A stretch of 64,000 nt of DNA from Cinnamomum chago (taxonomy: Eukaryota > Streptophyta > Magnoliopsida > Laurales > Lauraceae): positions 1,443,501 to 1,507,500 of the forward strand of contig CP142453.1 in NCBI GenBank assembly GCA_038049695.1. Direction: 5' to 3'. Position numbers and translations under genes: made by a program. Below, in pieces: positions 21,838 to 37,136 of the stretch (its first letter is position 1; the number at the start of each line of letters is the position of its first letter). Below the pieces are notes generated by a model that saw nothing but the letters and a program-made list of their open reading frames with translations, did no database searches and was not told the DNA's origin.

Positions 21838-23250
21838 TTACAACATGTAGCCGTTCCATTCACTTAGCACCTCTGACAAGGCCTCAAACGAAGACCCTTC
21901 TTCAGTTGCCATAGCCTTGATACTAGCTTCCTTGACCTCCATCATCCTTCTATTGACTCTCTTCCCCTCATCTCCACCGTCCATTAGATCCCTGACCACT
22001 CTTGCAATCTCCTCCCTCTTCACCATCCCACTCTCATCAGCACTGGGCCTCACTGCCACCTTCAGACCCTCCACAAGCAACAATGCGTTGGTCCTCTGCT
22101 CCGCATACAGCGGCCACGCTATCATGGGCACCCCATGCACTATGCTCTCCAGCGTCGAGTTCCAGCCACAGTGAGAAAGGAACCCTCCCGTGGACTCATG
22201 GCTAAGGACCTCTATCTGTGTGATCCACAAAGGCACAACATGGCCCACCCCTTTTGTCCTCTCCAAAAACCCATCCGGCAAGAAATCCAACGGCTCCTGA
22301 TTGCTAGCAGATGCCTCCTTGTCATTTGGACTCCTGACCACCCATAGAAACCTCTGCTGGCTCATCTCTAGTCCCAGAGCCAACTCTTTCGTCTGCTCAA
22401 ACGATAAGGACCCACGGCTTCCGAAGCTAACGAATAACACGGACCCACGTGGCTGATCATCCAACCATATCAGCCAATTTGGCTTGGGCCCATCGGCCAT
22501 GCCGGTCGAGCTCGACTGCACAAGTGGCCCAACCGAGTAGATGGGAGGATGGCTCGGTTCGTCCCTCAAACCCATTAGAGTCTCCGGCTCCAACTCCGCA
22601 ATGCTATTTACGAGAATGCCCTTGGCTTGTTTGAAACGGCTCCCATGGTGCAGAAACCATGTGTAGGCCTGGTTCGACCGGTCTTGAGCCGCATCCACCA
22701 AGTCTTCTCTAGGGATGGGTCTGCAACCGGGCAACTTCAACGGTTCAGATGAGAAGTTAGAGTCTACCGTCGGCAAATGGATATCGACGGACAACGACAA
22801 GAAGTTACTGGTGTAGAGGAGGTATGGTGGGACCCCAACTTCTCCGGCGACATCGAAAGCATCGGTTCCGAAGAGATCGACGACTAGCGCGACGAGGCGG
22901 TGGGTGGATGCAAGGTTCTTCAAAACATGGCGAAGGGATGGGATGGAGCACTTGTGTGTGATGGATATGAGGGTTGCGCTCTTAGCACCTTGGGGTATTT
23001 TTTGGGGAGCTAGTGGAGGGAGAGAGATAGTTTGGACGGATTTAGGGAGAGTGTTTAAGATGGTGTTTTGGGTTTTCTGCAAGGAGTCTATGGTGTGACT
23101 GTGAGTGATGAAGGTTACTGAGAAGTGGTGATTATGAAGGACGAGTCGCTTGGCGAGTTGGGCGAGTGGGATGAGTAAGCCCATTCCGGGACTCGACAGA
23201 ATCGCGACATGGGGGAGGAGCTCGAGCTCTGTCTCTGTCTCTGCCGCCAT
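21838..23250 (-). CDS. UGT72-like UDP-glucosyltransferase (UGT-A)
   Basis: An intronless 470-residue family-1 GT, normal length. These cytosolic enzymes move glucose from UDP-glucose to phenolics. The PSPG box spans residues 342-385 and ends in AEQ, the Gln usual for UDP-glucose; its core is SHESTGGFLSHCGWNS. VVDLFGTDAFDVA (Asp125) and LPGCRPI are typical of UGT72 (hydroquinone or monolignol glucosyltransferase-like). Oddities: the N-terminal motif reads SPGMGLLIPL where UGT72 proteins have GMGHLIPL, so the catalytic His is Leu25; and the PSPG box opens WITQ rather than W(A/V)PQ. The protein is otherwise intact, so a different reaction, weak activity or a non-catalytic role is possible. Start chosen at the ATG giving MAAETETELELL, which aligns with the paralogues' MADRE starts. 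Confidence 0.9.
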   Translation of the reverse strand: MAAETETELELLPHVAILSSPGMGLLIPLAQLAKRLVLHNHHFSVTFITHSHTIDSLQKTQNTILNTLPKSVQTISLPPLAPQKIPQGAKSATLISITHKCSIPSLRHVLKNLASTHRLVALVVDLFGTDAFDVAGEVGVPPYLLYTSNFLSLSVDIHLPTVDSNFSSEPLKLPGCRPIPREDLVDAAQDRSNQAYTWFLHHGSRFKQAKGILVNSIAELEPETLMGLRDEPSHPPIYSVGPLVQSSSTGMADGPKPNWLIWLDDQPRGSVLFVSFGSRGSLSFEQTKELALGLEMSQQRFLWVVRSPNDKEASASNQEPLDFLPDGFLERTKGVGHVVPLWITQIEVLSHESTGGFLSHCGWNSTLESIVHGVPMIAWPLYAEQRTNALLLVEGLKVAVRPSADESGMVKREEIARVVRDLMDGGDEGKRVNRRMMEVKEASIKAMATEEGSSFEALSEVLSEWNGYML

Positions 23251-24167
23251 GGGTATGGTTCAGTACTTGTTACACAAAATGGGTGGATGAAATTAGACCG
23301 TGGATGGCTTAAGTGGGCATTGGGTAAGATTATCATGTCATTATTGTTAATGATTTTAGTTGTGACTTTGTTATTTTATTGAGGAGTGATTAATTAAGTA
23401 ATATCTGGGAAACCTTTCAACCTGGGTAGGTGCTTGAGTCCTTGATATTATAATTCGGTCATCAAACCAAATAATTGAAGGCCCTGTATATGTCTTGTCT
23501 TATTTCTAAAAGCATTCTCCCTCACTAACGCAGTTTTCAGGTCGATTATAATTCAACGCATGCATACCATGCCGTGTTGTTTAAAATAGAGATAATTAAC
23601 GAAAAATCTCTATAATTAAATCTATTCAGCCTCCGGTCCAGGTAAATTTTTTTTAAGGGTTCTGATCCAAGTAGCTATACTGTTTGTAGCCAGAGGTCCC
23701 TAGATACAATTTACATGACTAATTTGCCCTCTTCCAACTGTTTAAGCATCTAATTTTGAAATTTAAAATTTCAAATCTTTCATTCTCCCTCTTAATCCCT
23801 GCTATCCAAAAGAGCCCTTCTCGTTCTCCTTGTTCCCACATGAAACCCTCGCCCAATCGCAACAATAGCTCGTATATGGACTATCGTTGCAGAAACCGCA
23901 ACCGGAAAAGAAATCACGGAGGATCCTAATCTGGTTGCAGTTCTGCTTTTGCAGATCGAAGCCATATAAGCCACAAGATGTTGACCTCCTTGATCTACGT
24001 TTTCTGAAGCAAACAGAGAGGACCTCTGCTTGTCCTGTTTTTTGCAAGTCTCAAAGGGATCTAGTTTCTCATATCCGGATTGAAATTCAAAGTGGGCCAC
24101 GACTACTTGATCGGAGAAGACGCACAGATTTCTGCGCAGTTCGAACCGGAGAAGACAGCCCATGACC
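23251..24167. other. Upstream of UGT-A, with host DNA flanking a CACTA insertion
   Basis: The promoter of UGT-A lies here. Close to the CACTA insertion, 24119-24167 (ending GACAGCCCATGACC) is about 75% similar to 34066-34119 on the other side (ending GACAGCCTATGACC), so the transposon landed in a tandem imperfect repeat of about 57 bp. Open frames at 23790-24165 on both strands are not recognisable proteins. Confidence 0.45.
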
Positions 24168-24527
24168 CACTACAAGAAATTTGGGGTTTAAGGACGACAC
24201 AAATTTGTCCCAAAATGTACATATTTCGTCACCAAAACTAATTGAGACGAAAAATTTTCGTCACCCTTTTTGTTGCCAAAGCCTTGTTGCTAAAAGGTAT
24301 TGGAGACAAAAAAAAATTCATCATTGAAAAAGATAAATTTGTGACGATTTTTTTTTTTTGTCTCCAATACACTCTGTTGGAAACAAGTAATTTTTTTTTC
24401 GTCTCCAATACACTATGTTGGAAACATACTTGTAAGTAATTAGTGACAAAATATTTTGTCATTAAAGGAAGAAATTAGAGACAAAAATATTTTTTCATAA
24501 ATATAAGAAATAGAGACGAAAATTTTT

Positions 24528-25520
24528 TGTCGCATTTACCCCGCCCAACTCAAGGATTTCCCAGCAGGTCACCCATCTTAATACTGCTCCATCCCGAGCA
24601 CGCTTAATTTCAGAGTTCTTACGATTTTTGAAGCCGCACAATTTTAGAAGACTTTATGCTAAGTTAATACGGGATTTGACTTATAAGCCATGGTCAAGAC
24701 TTGGATATTTCCAAAGCGGGTAATGGAGACTCATCGTTTGAAGCCCGTGGTTGACACGCTACGCCCCGTGATTAAGATTACCGCCCGGACCAAGATCTCA
24801 CATTCTCCCCCACTAGAAATAGAGTCGTCATCGGCTCTGATACCAACTGTCACAGCCCCACCCAACTTAATTAGCATGAAATTGTCCACTTTGGCCCATG
24901 TGTACGTGCGAGGACTTCCCAGGAGGTCACCCATCCTAGTACTGCTCCCGCCCGAGCACGCTTAACTTCGGAGTTCTTTCGATTTTCGGGGCTGCACGGT
25001 TTTAAAAAGCCTCATGCTAAGTTAATACGGGGTTTAACTTATAAACCCATGGTCAGGACTTGGATATTTCCGATGCGGGCTAATCGTAGACTCGCTGTTT
25101 GAAACCAGTGATTGACACGCTATGCCCAGTTGTTAAGGGTACCGCCCGGACCAAGATCTCACATTCTCCCCCACTAGAAATAGAGTCGTCATCGGCTCTG
25201 ATACCCAACTGTCACAGCCCCGCCCAACTCAGCATGAAATTGTCCGCTTTGGCCCACGTGCACGCGCAAGGACTTCCCAGGAGGTCACTCATCTTAATAC
25301 TGCTCCCACCCGAGCACGCTTAACTTCGGAGTTCTTACGATTTCCGGGGACCCATGGTTTTAAAAAGCCTCATACTAAGTTAATATGGGGTTTGACTTAT
25401 AAGCCCAAGGTCAGGACTTCGATATTTCTGATCCGGGCTAATGGAGACTCACTGTTTGAAGCCTGTGGTTGACATGCTACACCCCGTGGTTAAAGGTACC
25501 GCCCGGACCAAGTTCTCACA
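24528..25520 (-). mobile_element. Cassandra TRIM array: three LTRs carrying 5S rRNA-like sequence
   Basis: Three direct LTR copies (about 24528-24802, shortened; 24848-25163, 316 bp; 25210-25520, 311 bp) are separated by internal regions of 45 and 46 bp. On the minus strand each internal region has TTGGTATCAGAGCC, complementary to initiator tRNA-Met and serving as primer binding site, and GTGGGGGAGAA as polypurine tract, directly against TGTGAG and TGTGACA LTR ends. Each LTR contains a 5S rRNA-like segment (minus strand of GGTCACCCATC...CGAGCACGCTTAA), including the internal pol III promoter region. This is the defining structure of Cassandra, which encodes no protein. Three LTRs suggest unequal recombination between elements. 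Left boundary is approximate; no flanking duplication was found. Confidence 0.92.
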
Positions 25521-25529
25521 GTAGTGAAG

Positions 25530-26020
25530 ACTGAGAGAGGTAGGTGTACCTGGCGGTGGCGGACTCCTGGATGGAGGATGATGGGCACAGATGATGGTGA
25601 TTGGTGATGGTGGTTGCATTTGGGAATCCTAGGTGAGAGAGACTGAGAGAAGTAGAGATGAGAGGGATCACTGATCAGGGATGGGTCTGCACTACCTGCG
25701 TTAATGGAGGGTGATAATGATTGATGGGGGCCAATGGGCCATGGGACTGCTGCTTGAGACGATGGGTGGGAGATGTTGGAAAAGGGTTTTGGAAAATGGG
25801 GAATAGGGTTCTTCTCTCCTCTTCTGGAAAATGGTTTTGGAAAAGGGGGAAAAGGGTTTTGGAAAAGAGAGACCGGGATAGATGGAGGGACAAAGGGGGA
25901 AATGGGTTTTGGAAAAGGGCGTTGGATTGGGGTTTGGGGGGGATGGACGTTAGGGCCTTGGGGAACCCATTTTAGTCATTTTAAAGGCTTTTTCAAAGCA
26001 ATACATGTAAGAGAGGAATA
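25530..26020. repeat. G-rich minisatellite inside the outer CACTA element
   Basis: About 25770-25925 holds at least five imperfect copies of a GGGTTTTGGAAAAxGGG-type unit on the plus strand. The preceding 240 bp is GA/TGG-rich. Frames through it (GKGFWKRE-type) are repeat translations, not genes. The G-runs could form quadruplexes. Confidence 0.5.
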
Positions 26021-26225
26021 GGCTCAAGTGCGAACAAAATTGGTGTCACCACAAATGAAATTGGGGCCTTATTTTGGTGACCAAATATTTTCGTCTTCCA
26101 TAACTTATCCTTAATAGTGACGAATTATGTTCGACACAAAAACAAATTATATTTTGTGACAAAAATTTTCGTCTCCAATGAGCTAAAATAATTCGCGCCA
26201 AAGCAAATGAAATTAGCGTCTTATT
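26020..26225. repeat. Outer CACTA subterminal repeat, split by the inner element
   Basis: One unit of the roughly 160-bp subterminal array (GGTGACCAAATATTTTCGTC... to GCGTCTTATT) that resumes at 33472 after the inner CACTA element. Confidence 0.8.
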
Positions 26226-26289
26226 CACTACAACAGATTACACCTTCAGCGACGTTTTTTTTTCGTCTCTAAAAGTCCAAAAAACGTCG

Positions 26290-27175
26290 GGCAGTCGTCG
26301 GCAAAAAAATGTCAAGAAAATACCTTACCGACGAATTAATTTTTCGTCGGTAAAATTATCATTTTCACCGACGCTTTTTTAATTTTTACCGACGTTTTTT
26401 TTCGTCGGCAGAATTAATAAGGAAAATAAAAAATAAATTAAAATACTATACCGACGTTTTACCGACGATTATTTTACTTTTACCGACGTTTTATTTCGTC
26501 GGTAAAATAAAAAAAGAAAATTAAATTAAATATGTATTACTTTTAGCGACGTTTTTTTTCGTCGGTAAAATAAAAACAGAAATAAATAAAAATTAAATTA
26601 CTTTTACCGACGTTTTTTTTTCGTCGGTAAAATATAAAAGGAAAATTATATATAAAATAAAATGTCTTTTACCGACGTGTTTTTTCGTCGGTAAAAGATA
26701 AAAGAAAAAATATAAATAATAAAATGGCTTTCACCGACGTGCATTTTCGTCGGTAAAAGTAATAGGAAAAAGAGTGGATTTTACCAACGATTTTTTTCGT
26801 CGGTAGAAATCTAAAAGAAAAATATATAATATAAAATGGCTTTTACCGACGATTTGTTTCTTCCGTAAAAATCTAAAAGAAAATCTATAACATAAAATGG
26901 CTTTTACCGACGATTGTTTTCGACGGTAAAAATATAAAAGAAAAATATATAATACAAAATGGCTTGTACCGACGATTTGTTTCGTTGGTAAAAATAGAAA
27001 AGAAAAATATATATAATATAAAATGGCTTTTACCGACGATTTGTTTCGTCGGTAAAAATAGAAAAGAAAAATATATATAATATAAAATGGCTTTTACCGA
27101 CGATTTTTTCCGTCGGCAAAAGTCTTTTGTTTTTTGTAAATTACCTTTTACCGACGAAAAAATTCATCGGTAAAA
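26290..27175. repeat. Left subterminal array of the inner CACTA element
   Basis: Roughly a dozen units of TACCGACG(T/A)nCGTCGGTA separated by 30-50 bp AT-rich spacers, often AATATAAAATGGCTTTTACC. Each unit is itself a palindrome. Such arrays are taken to be the binding sites of the CACTA transposition proteins. Confidence 0.85.
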
Positions 27176-28737
27176 GTTTTTTTTAATATACAGTATATAT
27201 TTTTTAAATTCATTTTTCCTATAAACCTGTTTATAATAAACCTGTTCCTCTACGTATATTCAACATCAAAAATGAATCCAATCCAAACAAAAGTTGCTAA
27301 ATGAAATTAACCAAATATTACAATCAATAATAATACAAATTCATCTCATCTCATTAACCAAATATTACAATCAATAATAATACAGTCCATATAAATATCC
27401 AATATACATATACAAATAAACAAAAAAAGAATAAACACCCAGAAAGCGTCAATCAATCTGTAATGACAAAAACAGCATTAGAGTCTTTTCAATGAATTAA
27501 ATTATGAATGAAAAATAAACATGTATATATATAAATATTTTCCAAATGAACTGGTAAACAGTTCCATTGGAATCAGTACACTTCTAACTTATTGTGAATA
27601 TTAATAAAGACTAAAGAATGTCTCATGTCTCCATTTCCTTAATCTAACTGAGCATTCTGTTTGTAATAGCAGTACTAAAGGATATGGGCTTCTTTACTTC
27701 TTAGTTTACACAATAGATGGAGAATTCCATGCATAAAACTAATCTGGTGTTCACATGCTACTACTGTAAATTGGACTTTCCAAGATACAAATGATAATTG
27801 AGATTATTAGAAGAGACTTGCAATTGAGTTGTTGGTGTGATATCAGAGGTCTAGATTATGTTAACAGCTAATGCTGCTATATGTCATGTATCATTGAGGC
27901 ATGTCACAAATTGGTTCCATGAACTTTCCTTCTTGTTTTACACAGGAGTGGCTTCTACAGGTGGGAGGATCACAGTCCTCCATCAGGAGTTTATAGAGGT
28001 ACGAGTGGTGGTCTGGCTGTTTCTTTCAGTGGTTGCGATGACCATCAAACTTCCATAGATACATTGGTAAATAGTGTAACTCCTCTTAATATGAATGAAC
28101 CTTTTCTGTATTTAGGAGGAATACAAATCCCATCAACAGAGGATGAAAATGAGGAAGGAAACACAACGAACTTTCTATTTATGTTTGTGTATTTTGTTCG
28201 AATGATTAGTGTTTCTAAGCATATTTTTGAATGATTAGTGTTTCGAATGATTAGTGTTTCGAAGCATATAAATGGATTACCTTATTTGAAGCATATTTTT
28301 TACCGATCGCAATATCCAGCAGTATGTGGGCAGCAACCTAGAGATTTAAACAAGACAGTCGCGGAGCATATCAATTTAGAAAGTCTTAGCAAAATGGAAA
28401 AATCTACACACAGGTGTTAAGGCACAGATATACATATCAGGGTATCAACTTGATGTTTAAATATTATTAACATAAAAAATATTTCCTTTCAAAAAGAAAG
28501 AGAAGAACAGCTACAATTAAAGAAGCAATGAAGAGACTATAAGAAAACACTATAGAAAATTTATGTTTAGCATAATTTGGTAAGCTCCTTTTTTTGATGA
28601 GGGTGTTCAATATCGGTGGTTAGGATATTAAAGTGAGGGCTCCATGGGGTCAACTGATGTTACCCGCATAAAATCCCATGCAGGAGAACAACATGAGATC
28701 ATTTCAGGCTAGAAGGGGAGAAAGAAAAAATGGCTAC
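27176..28737. other. Inner CACTA interior, left part
   Basis: No identified gene. A 52-bp segment bounded by TTTTACACAG and GTACGAG (about 27944-27998) looks like a small exon, and 28206-28262 has three copies of an ATGATTAGTGTTTC unit. Neither could be assigned. Confidence 0.3.
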
Positions 28738-28925
28738 CTTTTTCAATCGGAACTTCATGGCGCTTGCACCATGCAACTGATATCCTAGGATCAAGGTAGT
28801 TGATATTTTCAAGGTAGTTGATATTTGATGTGCCCAATGCTACAGTCTTTAAATCCTCTATGATCTTCATATCGAACTCCATTTTCTCAATCTTTGCATT
28901 TGTCTGAGCAATTTTCTTTTCTAAC
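28738..28925 (-). pseudogene. TOP1: Captured DNA topoisomerase I exon with the active-site Tyr motif
   Basis: Bounded by CTGCAG at the 5' side and GGTAGC at the 3' side (valid splice signals), the 188-bp open segment reads [20 protein letters not shown], then [16 protein letters not shown], then [18 protein letters not shown]. This matches the C-terminal exon of plant type IB topoisomerase, in which the Tyr of INYLDPR forms the covalent bond with DNA. An 18-bp in-frame tandem duplication makes it [14 protein letters not shown]. No neighbouring TOP1 exon was recognised, and the whole lies inside a CACTA element, so it is a captured fragment rather than a working gene. Both frame and splice sites are preserved. 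Confidence 0.9.
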
Positions 28926-32759
<3,834 letters not shown>

Positions 32760-33460
32760 TTTACCGACGTTTTTTTTTTCGTCGGTAAATATTAATAATT
32801 TTTTATTAATAAAAAAAAAGTTAAAAATTAAAAACTTTTACCGACGTTTTATGCTAAACGTCGGTAAAACACTTACCGACGCTAGTTTTCGTCGGTAAAA
32901 CATTAATTTCGTCGGTAAAATAAAAACATAAATAAAAAATAAATTCCTTTTACCGACGTTTTATCTTTCGTCGGTAAATAAAAAATAAAAATAAATAAAT
33001 ATTAAAAAGACTTTTACCGACGTTGTTTTTCGTCGGCAAAAAAAAATAGAAAAATAAATAAAAAATATAACGACTTTTACCGACGTTTTTTTTCGTCGGC
33101 AAAAAGAAAATACAAAAATAAATACAAAAATGTAAAGACTTTTACCGACGTTTTTTTTCGTCGGTAAAAGAAAATAGAAAAATAAATAAAAAATAAAAAG
33201 ACTTGTACCGATGTTTTTTGTCGTCGGTAAAACAAATAAAACGTCGCTAAAAGTCATTTTACCGACGTTTTCTAAATCGTCGGTAATAATCTGTCATTTT
33301 CACTTCCCTACATTACAGATTGACCTTTGCCGACGTTTTTAAGGAAAATGTCGGTAAAAGTCATACTTTTACCGACGTTTTTGTATAATCGTCGGTAAAA
33401 GTGTGACTTTTACCGACAATTTATAAAAGCGTCGCTAAAAAACGTCGCTAAAACTGCATA
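32760..33460. repeat. Right subterminal array of the inner CACTA element
   Basis: About ten TTTTACCGACG...CGTCGGTAAAA units, the counterpart of the array at 26290-27175, ending in AGCG/CGCTAAAA units near the terminus. Confidence 0.85.
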
Positions 33461-33471
33461 TTGTTGTAGTG

Positions 33472-33910
33472 ATTTTGGTGACGAAATATGTTCGTTGTCT
33501 ATAACTTATCCTTATTGGTGACGAATTACGTTCGTCACAAAAACAAATTATATTTTGTGACAAAAATTTTCGTCTCCAATGAGCTAAAATAGTTCGCGCC
33601 CGCAAATGAAATTGGCACCTTATTCTAGTGAAGAAATATTTTCGTCTTCCATAACTTATCCTTATTAGTGACGAATTAAGTTCGTCACAAAAACAAATTA
33701 TATTTTGTGACAAAAATATTTGTCTCCAATGAGCTAAAATAATCCGCGCCAAAGCAAATGAAATGTGCGTCTTATTTTGGTGACGAAATATGTTCGTCTT
33801 CCATAACTTATCCTTATTGGTGACGAATTACGTTCGTCGCAAAAAAAGATTATATTTTGTGACAACAATTTTCGTCTCTAATGAGCAAAGATATTTGGCG
33901 CCAACACATT
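33472..33910. repeat. Right subterminal array of the outer CACTA element
   Basis: Three tandem units of about 150 bp, each with GGTGACGAAATATGTTCGTC-like, TTGTGACAAAAATTTTCGTC and AATGAGCTAAAAT blocks. The first is split by the inner CACTA insertion and continues the part at 26020-26225. Confidence 0.85.
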
Positions 33911-34065
33911 TTTGTAGACAAAGTTTTATTTTCGTCTCCTACACTTTTGAGAAAAATGAAAACAGACGACAAAATTTATATTTCGTCCCCTTTGGATGTT
34001 CTTTTAAGACAAAAAAAAATCGCAATCAGATTTCGTCGCAACAGCCTAAATTTCTTGTAGTGACC

Positions 34066-34789
34066 AAAGGAGAACATTGCAGAGATTTCTACGCCCAATC
34101 CAAAGGAGGACAGCCTATGACCAACTCATTCTGAGTCCAATACCACCCTCAACTCAGTGGAATTCTCGTCGACGACACTTCTCTTTTCTTTGTACGTCCT
34201 CCTACTGAACGATCCGTCTCCGAGTTTGAAAGGCAGCAGCAGCAGATTCTCCTTCTTCTAAGATTTGTAAATCAAAGGGCAGCATGGGTGTTTCAGGTTC
34301 TATCTCGGAACCTAGTCGTAGAGGAAACAGATCCAGATCCTGCAATCGCAGATTCCTCATCGCTCTGGATCCCTCACCGTTCGCTGTCAGAACCGAAGAA
34401 GGAAGACTTGAGTCAAACTGATTCGCACGTCGCCGGACAGCAGTTCAGGCGACCACCCCCATCCGAGAAGAAAGGCAGTAGGGCGGCCTTACAATTCCTG
34501 CTGCAATTGTTGTGAGATCAATGCAGTAGCAACATCAAAATGCAGAAGAGAAGAGAGAAGAAGCAGCAAGGGCGGTTGTCTCTGTTGCAGAAGCAGAAGG
34601 AAAAAGTAGAGCAATTTGGCCAGTGTCAAGTTCGGGTTAGGTCTGACCCGACCCAGAATGAGGCCCCTCTTCTCCACTTGCATGTGGCCAACCTCACAAT
34701 CAGCAGTAGATCTGTGATGCAGCCTTTTCAAGATCTGATCTGATCTCTTCCGTGTTCCATTGATCTGATCTCCTCCGTCCTCCATTGAT
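34066..34789. other. Host DNA right of the outer CACTA element
   Basis: Short frames on both strands (for example an ATG at 34285 opening GVSGSISEPSRRGNRSR) are gene-like in composition but unidentified. They may be remnants of a first exon with an AG-rich leader. No reliable gene call. Confidence 0.3.
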
Positions 34790-35600
34790 TTGTCAAATTT
34801 ATTTAAGTTTTTATCAAGTTTATCGGAGTTTTGAGTATTTTTTCAAATTGTTTTGAGTTTTGCACAAATTTAACTAAGTTCCGGAACAAATTTATCTGAG
34901 TTCTGAACAAATTTAGCTGAGTTTTTAGCAAATTTATCTGAATTCTGAACAAATCATCCGAGTTTTTTGCAAATTTATCTGAGTTTTGAAATAAATTTTT
35001 TTACATTCTAGACAAATCTATCTGAGTTTTGGCTAATTTATCTGAGTTATGGGACAAATTTATCTGAGTTTGGATAAATTTATCCGAATTTGTGGCAAAT
35101 GTATATGCGTTTTTGTAAATTTATTTACATTTTTTAGAAATTTATTTGGATCTTTTGAAATTTATTTGGGTCTTTTAAAATTGATTTTCATCTTTTGAAA
35201 TTTATTTGGTTCTTTTGAAAATTATTTCCATCTTTTTAAATGGATTTTCATCTTTTGAAAATTTTTAGATTTTTTGAAATTTATTTGGGTCTTTTTAAAT
35301 TTCTCTATGTTCTTTTGATATTATAGCATTTTTTAAAATTTATTTGAGTTATTTCAAATTTATTTTTATTTTTTGAAAATTTTTTTAGAGTTTATTTTTA
35401 TTTTTTTTAATTTATTTACACCTTTTGAAATTTATTTTCGTCTTTTGAAATTTATTTACATTTTTTGAAATTTATTTTCGTCTTTTGAAATTTATTTGGA
35501 TCTTTTGAAATTGATTTTCATCTTTTGAAATTTATTTCCATTTTTTAAATTTATTTGAAATTTGTTTCCTGTTTTTTGAAATTTTTTTGAAAATCTCATT
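34790..35600. repeat. T-rich minisatellite of about 20-bp period
   Basis: Two linked degenerate arrays. 34830-35100 repeats AAATTTATCTGAGTTnTGnAC, and 35100-35590 repeats TCTTTTGAAATTTATTT(G/C)G(G/A). Units are 19-22 bp, so the second array may derive from the first. No coding frame or element ends were found. Confidence 0.75.
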
Positions 35601-35934
35601 AGTGGAATTTTATTAATCGTGACAAATTTAATGGTTGTTGACCATTATTAATGGCTTATCCCACTAATCACATGATATGATTTGAAGAAAGGGTAAATTA
35701 GATATTTTAGGTTTTCAAATTTGGAAAAAGGACTTTTCACACTATAAAAAAAAATTGTGGACCTAAAACAATAAAGTAAAATGTTCAAACACATCACGAC
35801 AATTTGGACCGTCCAACATGAATATCGTCTTCTCCTGACACAAAGATTATAGGTGGGTCCCACCATCTTATTGAGCATGCGAGTGTAGACATTGAATCAG
35901 TGCTGACGTGCATATCACATTTCTGGAAGCGGAT

Positions 35935-36030
35935 CCCCTGTTTGGACCAAACAAGGGAACCCTGTTTGGTCCAAACAAGGGAACCCTGTTTGGTCCAAAC
36001 AAGGGAACCCTGTTTGGTCCAAACAGGGCC
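35935..36030. repeat. 24-bp palindromic tandem units at the left tip of the foldback element
   Basis: The unit GGTCCAAACAAGGGAACCCT-GTTT is repeated about three times, with a terminal copy. CCTGTTTGG/CCAAACAGG is self-complementary. The right tip has a single CCTGTTTGGTCCAAACAGG. Confidence 0.9.
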
Positions 36031-37136
36031 TGACACCTGGATTACTTTTCCCTTAGCTGAGGAAGAGCTAATGACTCTTCTACAGTGAATAAAAAATAGA
36101 ACAGGGGCTTTTTTACAAATTTATTACAATGAGGAGCCCATCTGTCTTTAACAAAAGCCCGCCATTTTGTTACCATCGTTCCTGTTCCTGCAAAACGTTT
36201 GAGAAAGGAAAGAGATCCTGCAACTGCAACTCATTTCATTTGTCTTGGGAAGGTTATCCAGCAACTCATTTAGTTTGAGTTCTTGTAACTCATCTCTGTG
36301 TCTGCCCTTTTTCCTTCACAGCTCACACCTCATCTGGCCAGAACTCCTGCAATTCATTTCGCCAGAAATCCTGGGTTTTATAGATTGCCCTCTCTTGTTT
36401 TCTTTATGTGTATTTCTATGATTGTATAACGCTTCTCGTGGCGCCGTTCTTCATCATCATCTTTTAGTTGCCGCCATTGTCGCCGTAGAGACAGAGAAAG
36501 AGACGCTCTCAAGAACCGTAAGATGTCTATGTTGGAGTATCTCTTGCCCTTTTGTGGTGTTAATCTTCATGTTGTCATTAAAATATAAAACCTAGTAAAG
36601 CTACTCTCTTTGTTTTTTCCTCCAACAATTGTTAATGTTAAGGATAAGAAAGGTCAAAGGAATGATACTTAACTCAAATACAGGGTCTTTTGTTATAGCA
36701 CATTCGAAGGTCTTTTGTATGTCAACCTCAATATATTAGGATTCAAGCCATAGTATACGATGGCAGGGTAGTTTGAGAAGGTTGAACCCAGTTTGAGAAG
36801 GTTGTATGAATAAACTACTCAGGTTTCAGTGTGGAGTCCACCTCAATTCGATATAAAATCTATTTATTATATGGTATTCGTAGGTCTGACAAAACATATT
36901 CACATGTTTGAATTATGTGTACTGAGGTTGGATGAAAGAAACATTGTGGTTTCACTATTTCATTAGCCAAGAGACCAACCTATATTCGATATATAAAACC
37001 TTGGGACACATGCGAAGGTCTCACGAAGTATATTCACAGGTTTCAAAACAGTATACTAAGGTTAGATGAAAGAAATACTAAGGTTGAAGTATTTCATTTA
37101 GCAGACCCTGTATTCGATATAAAACCAGACTTAAGA

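Noticed and set aside
24540..25365. Three 5S rRNA genes on the minus strand
   Set aside because: Only part of the 5S sequence is present, and it lies inside LTRs with primer site and polypurine tract. This is Cassandra, not rDNA.
26290..27175. CRISPR-like array of regular palindromic repeats
   Set aside because: Spacers are AT-rich and related to each other, the setting is a eukaryotic genome, and the array is bounded by CACTA termini, so these are transposon subterminal repeats.
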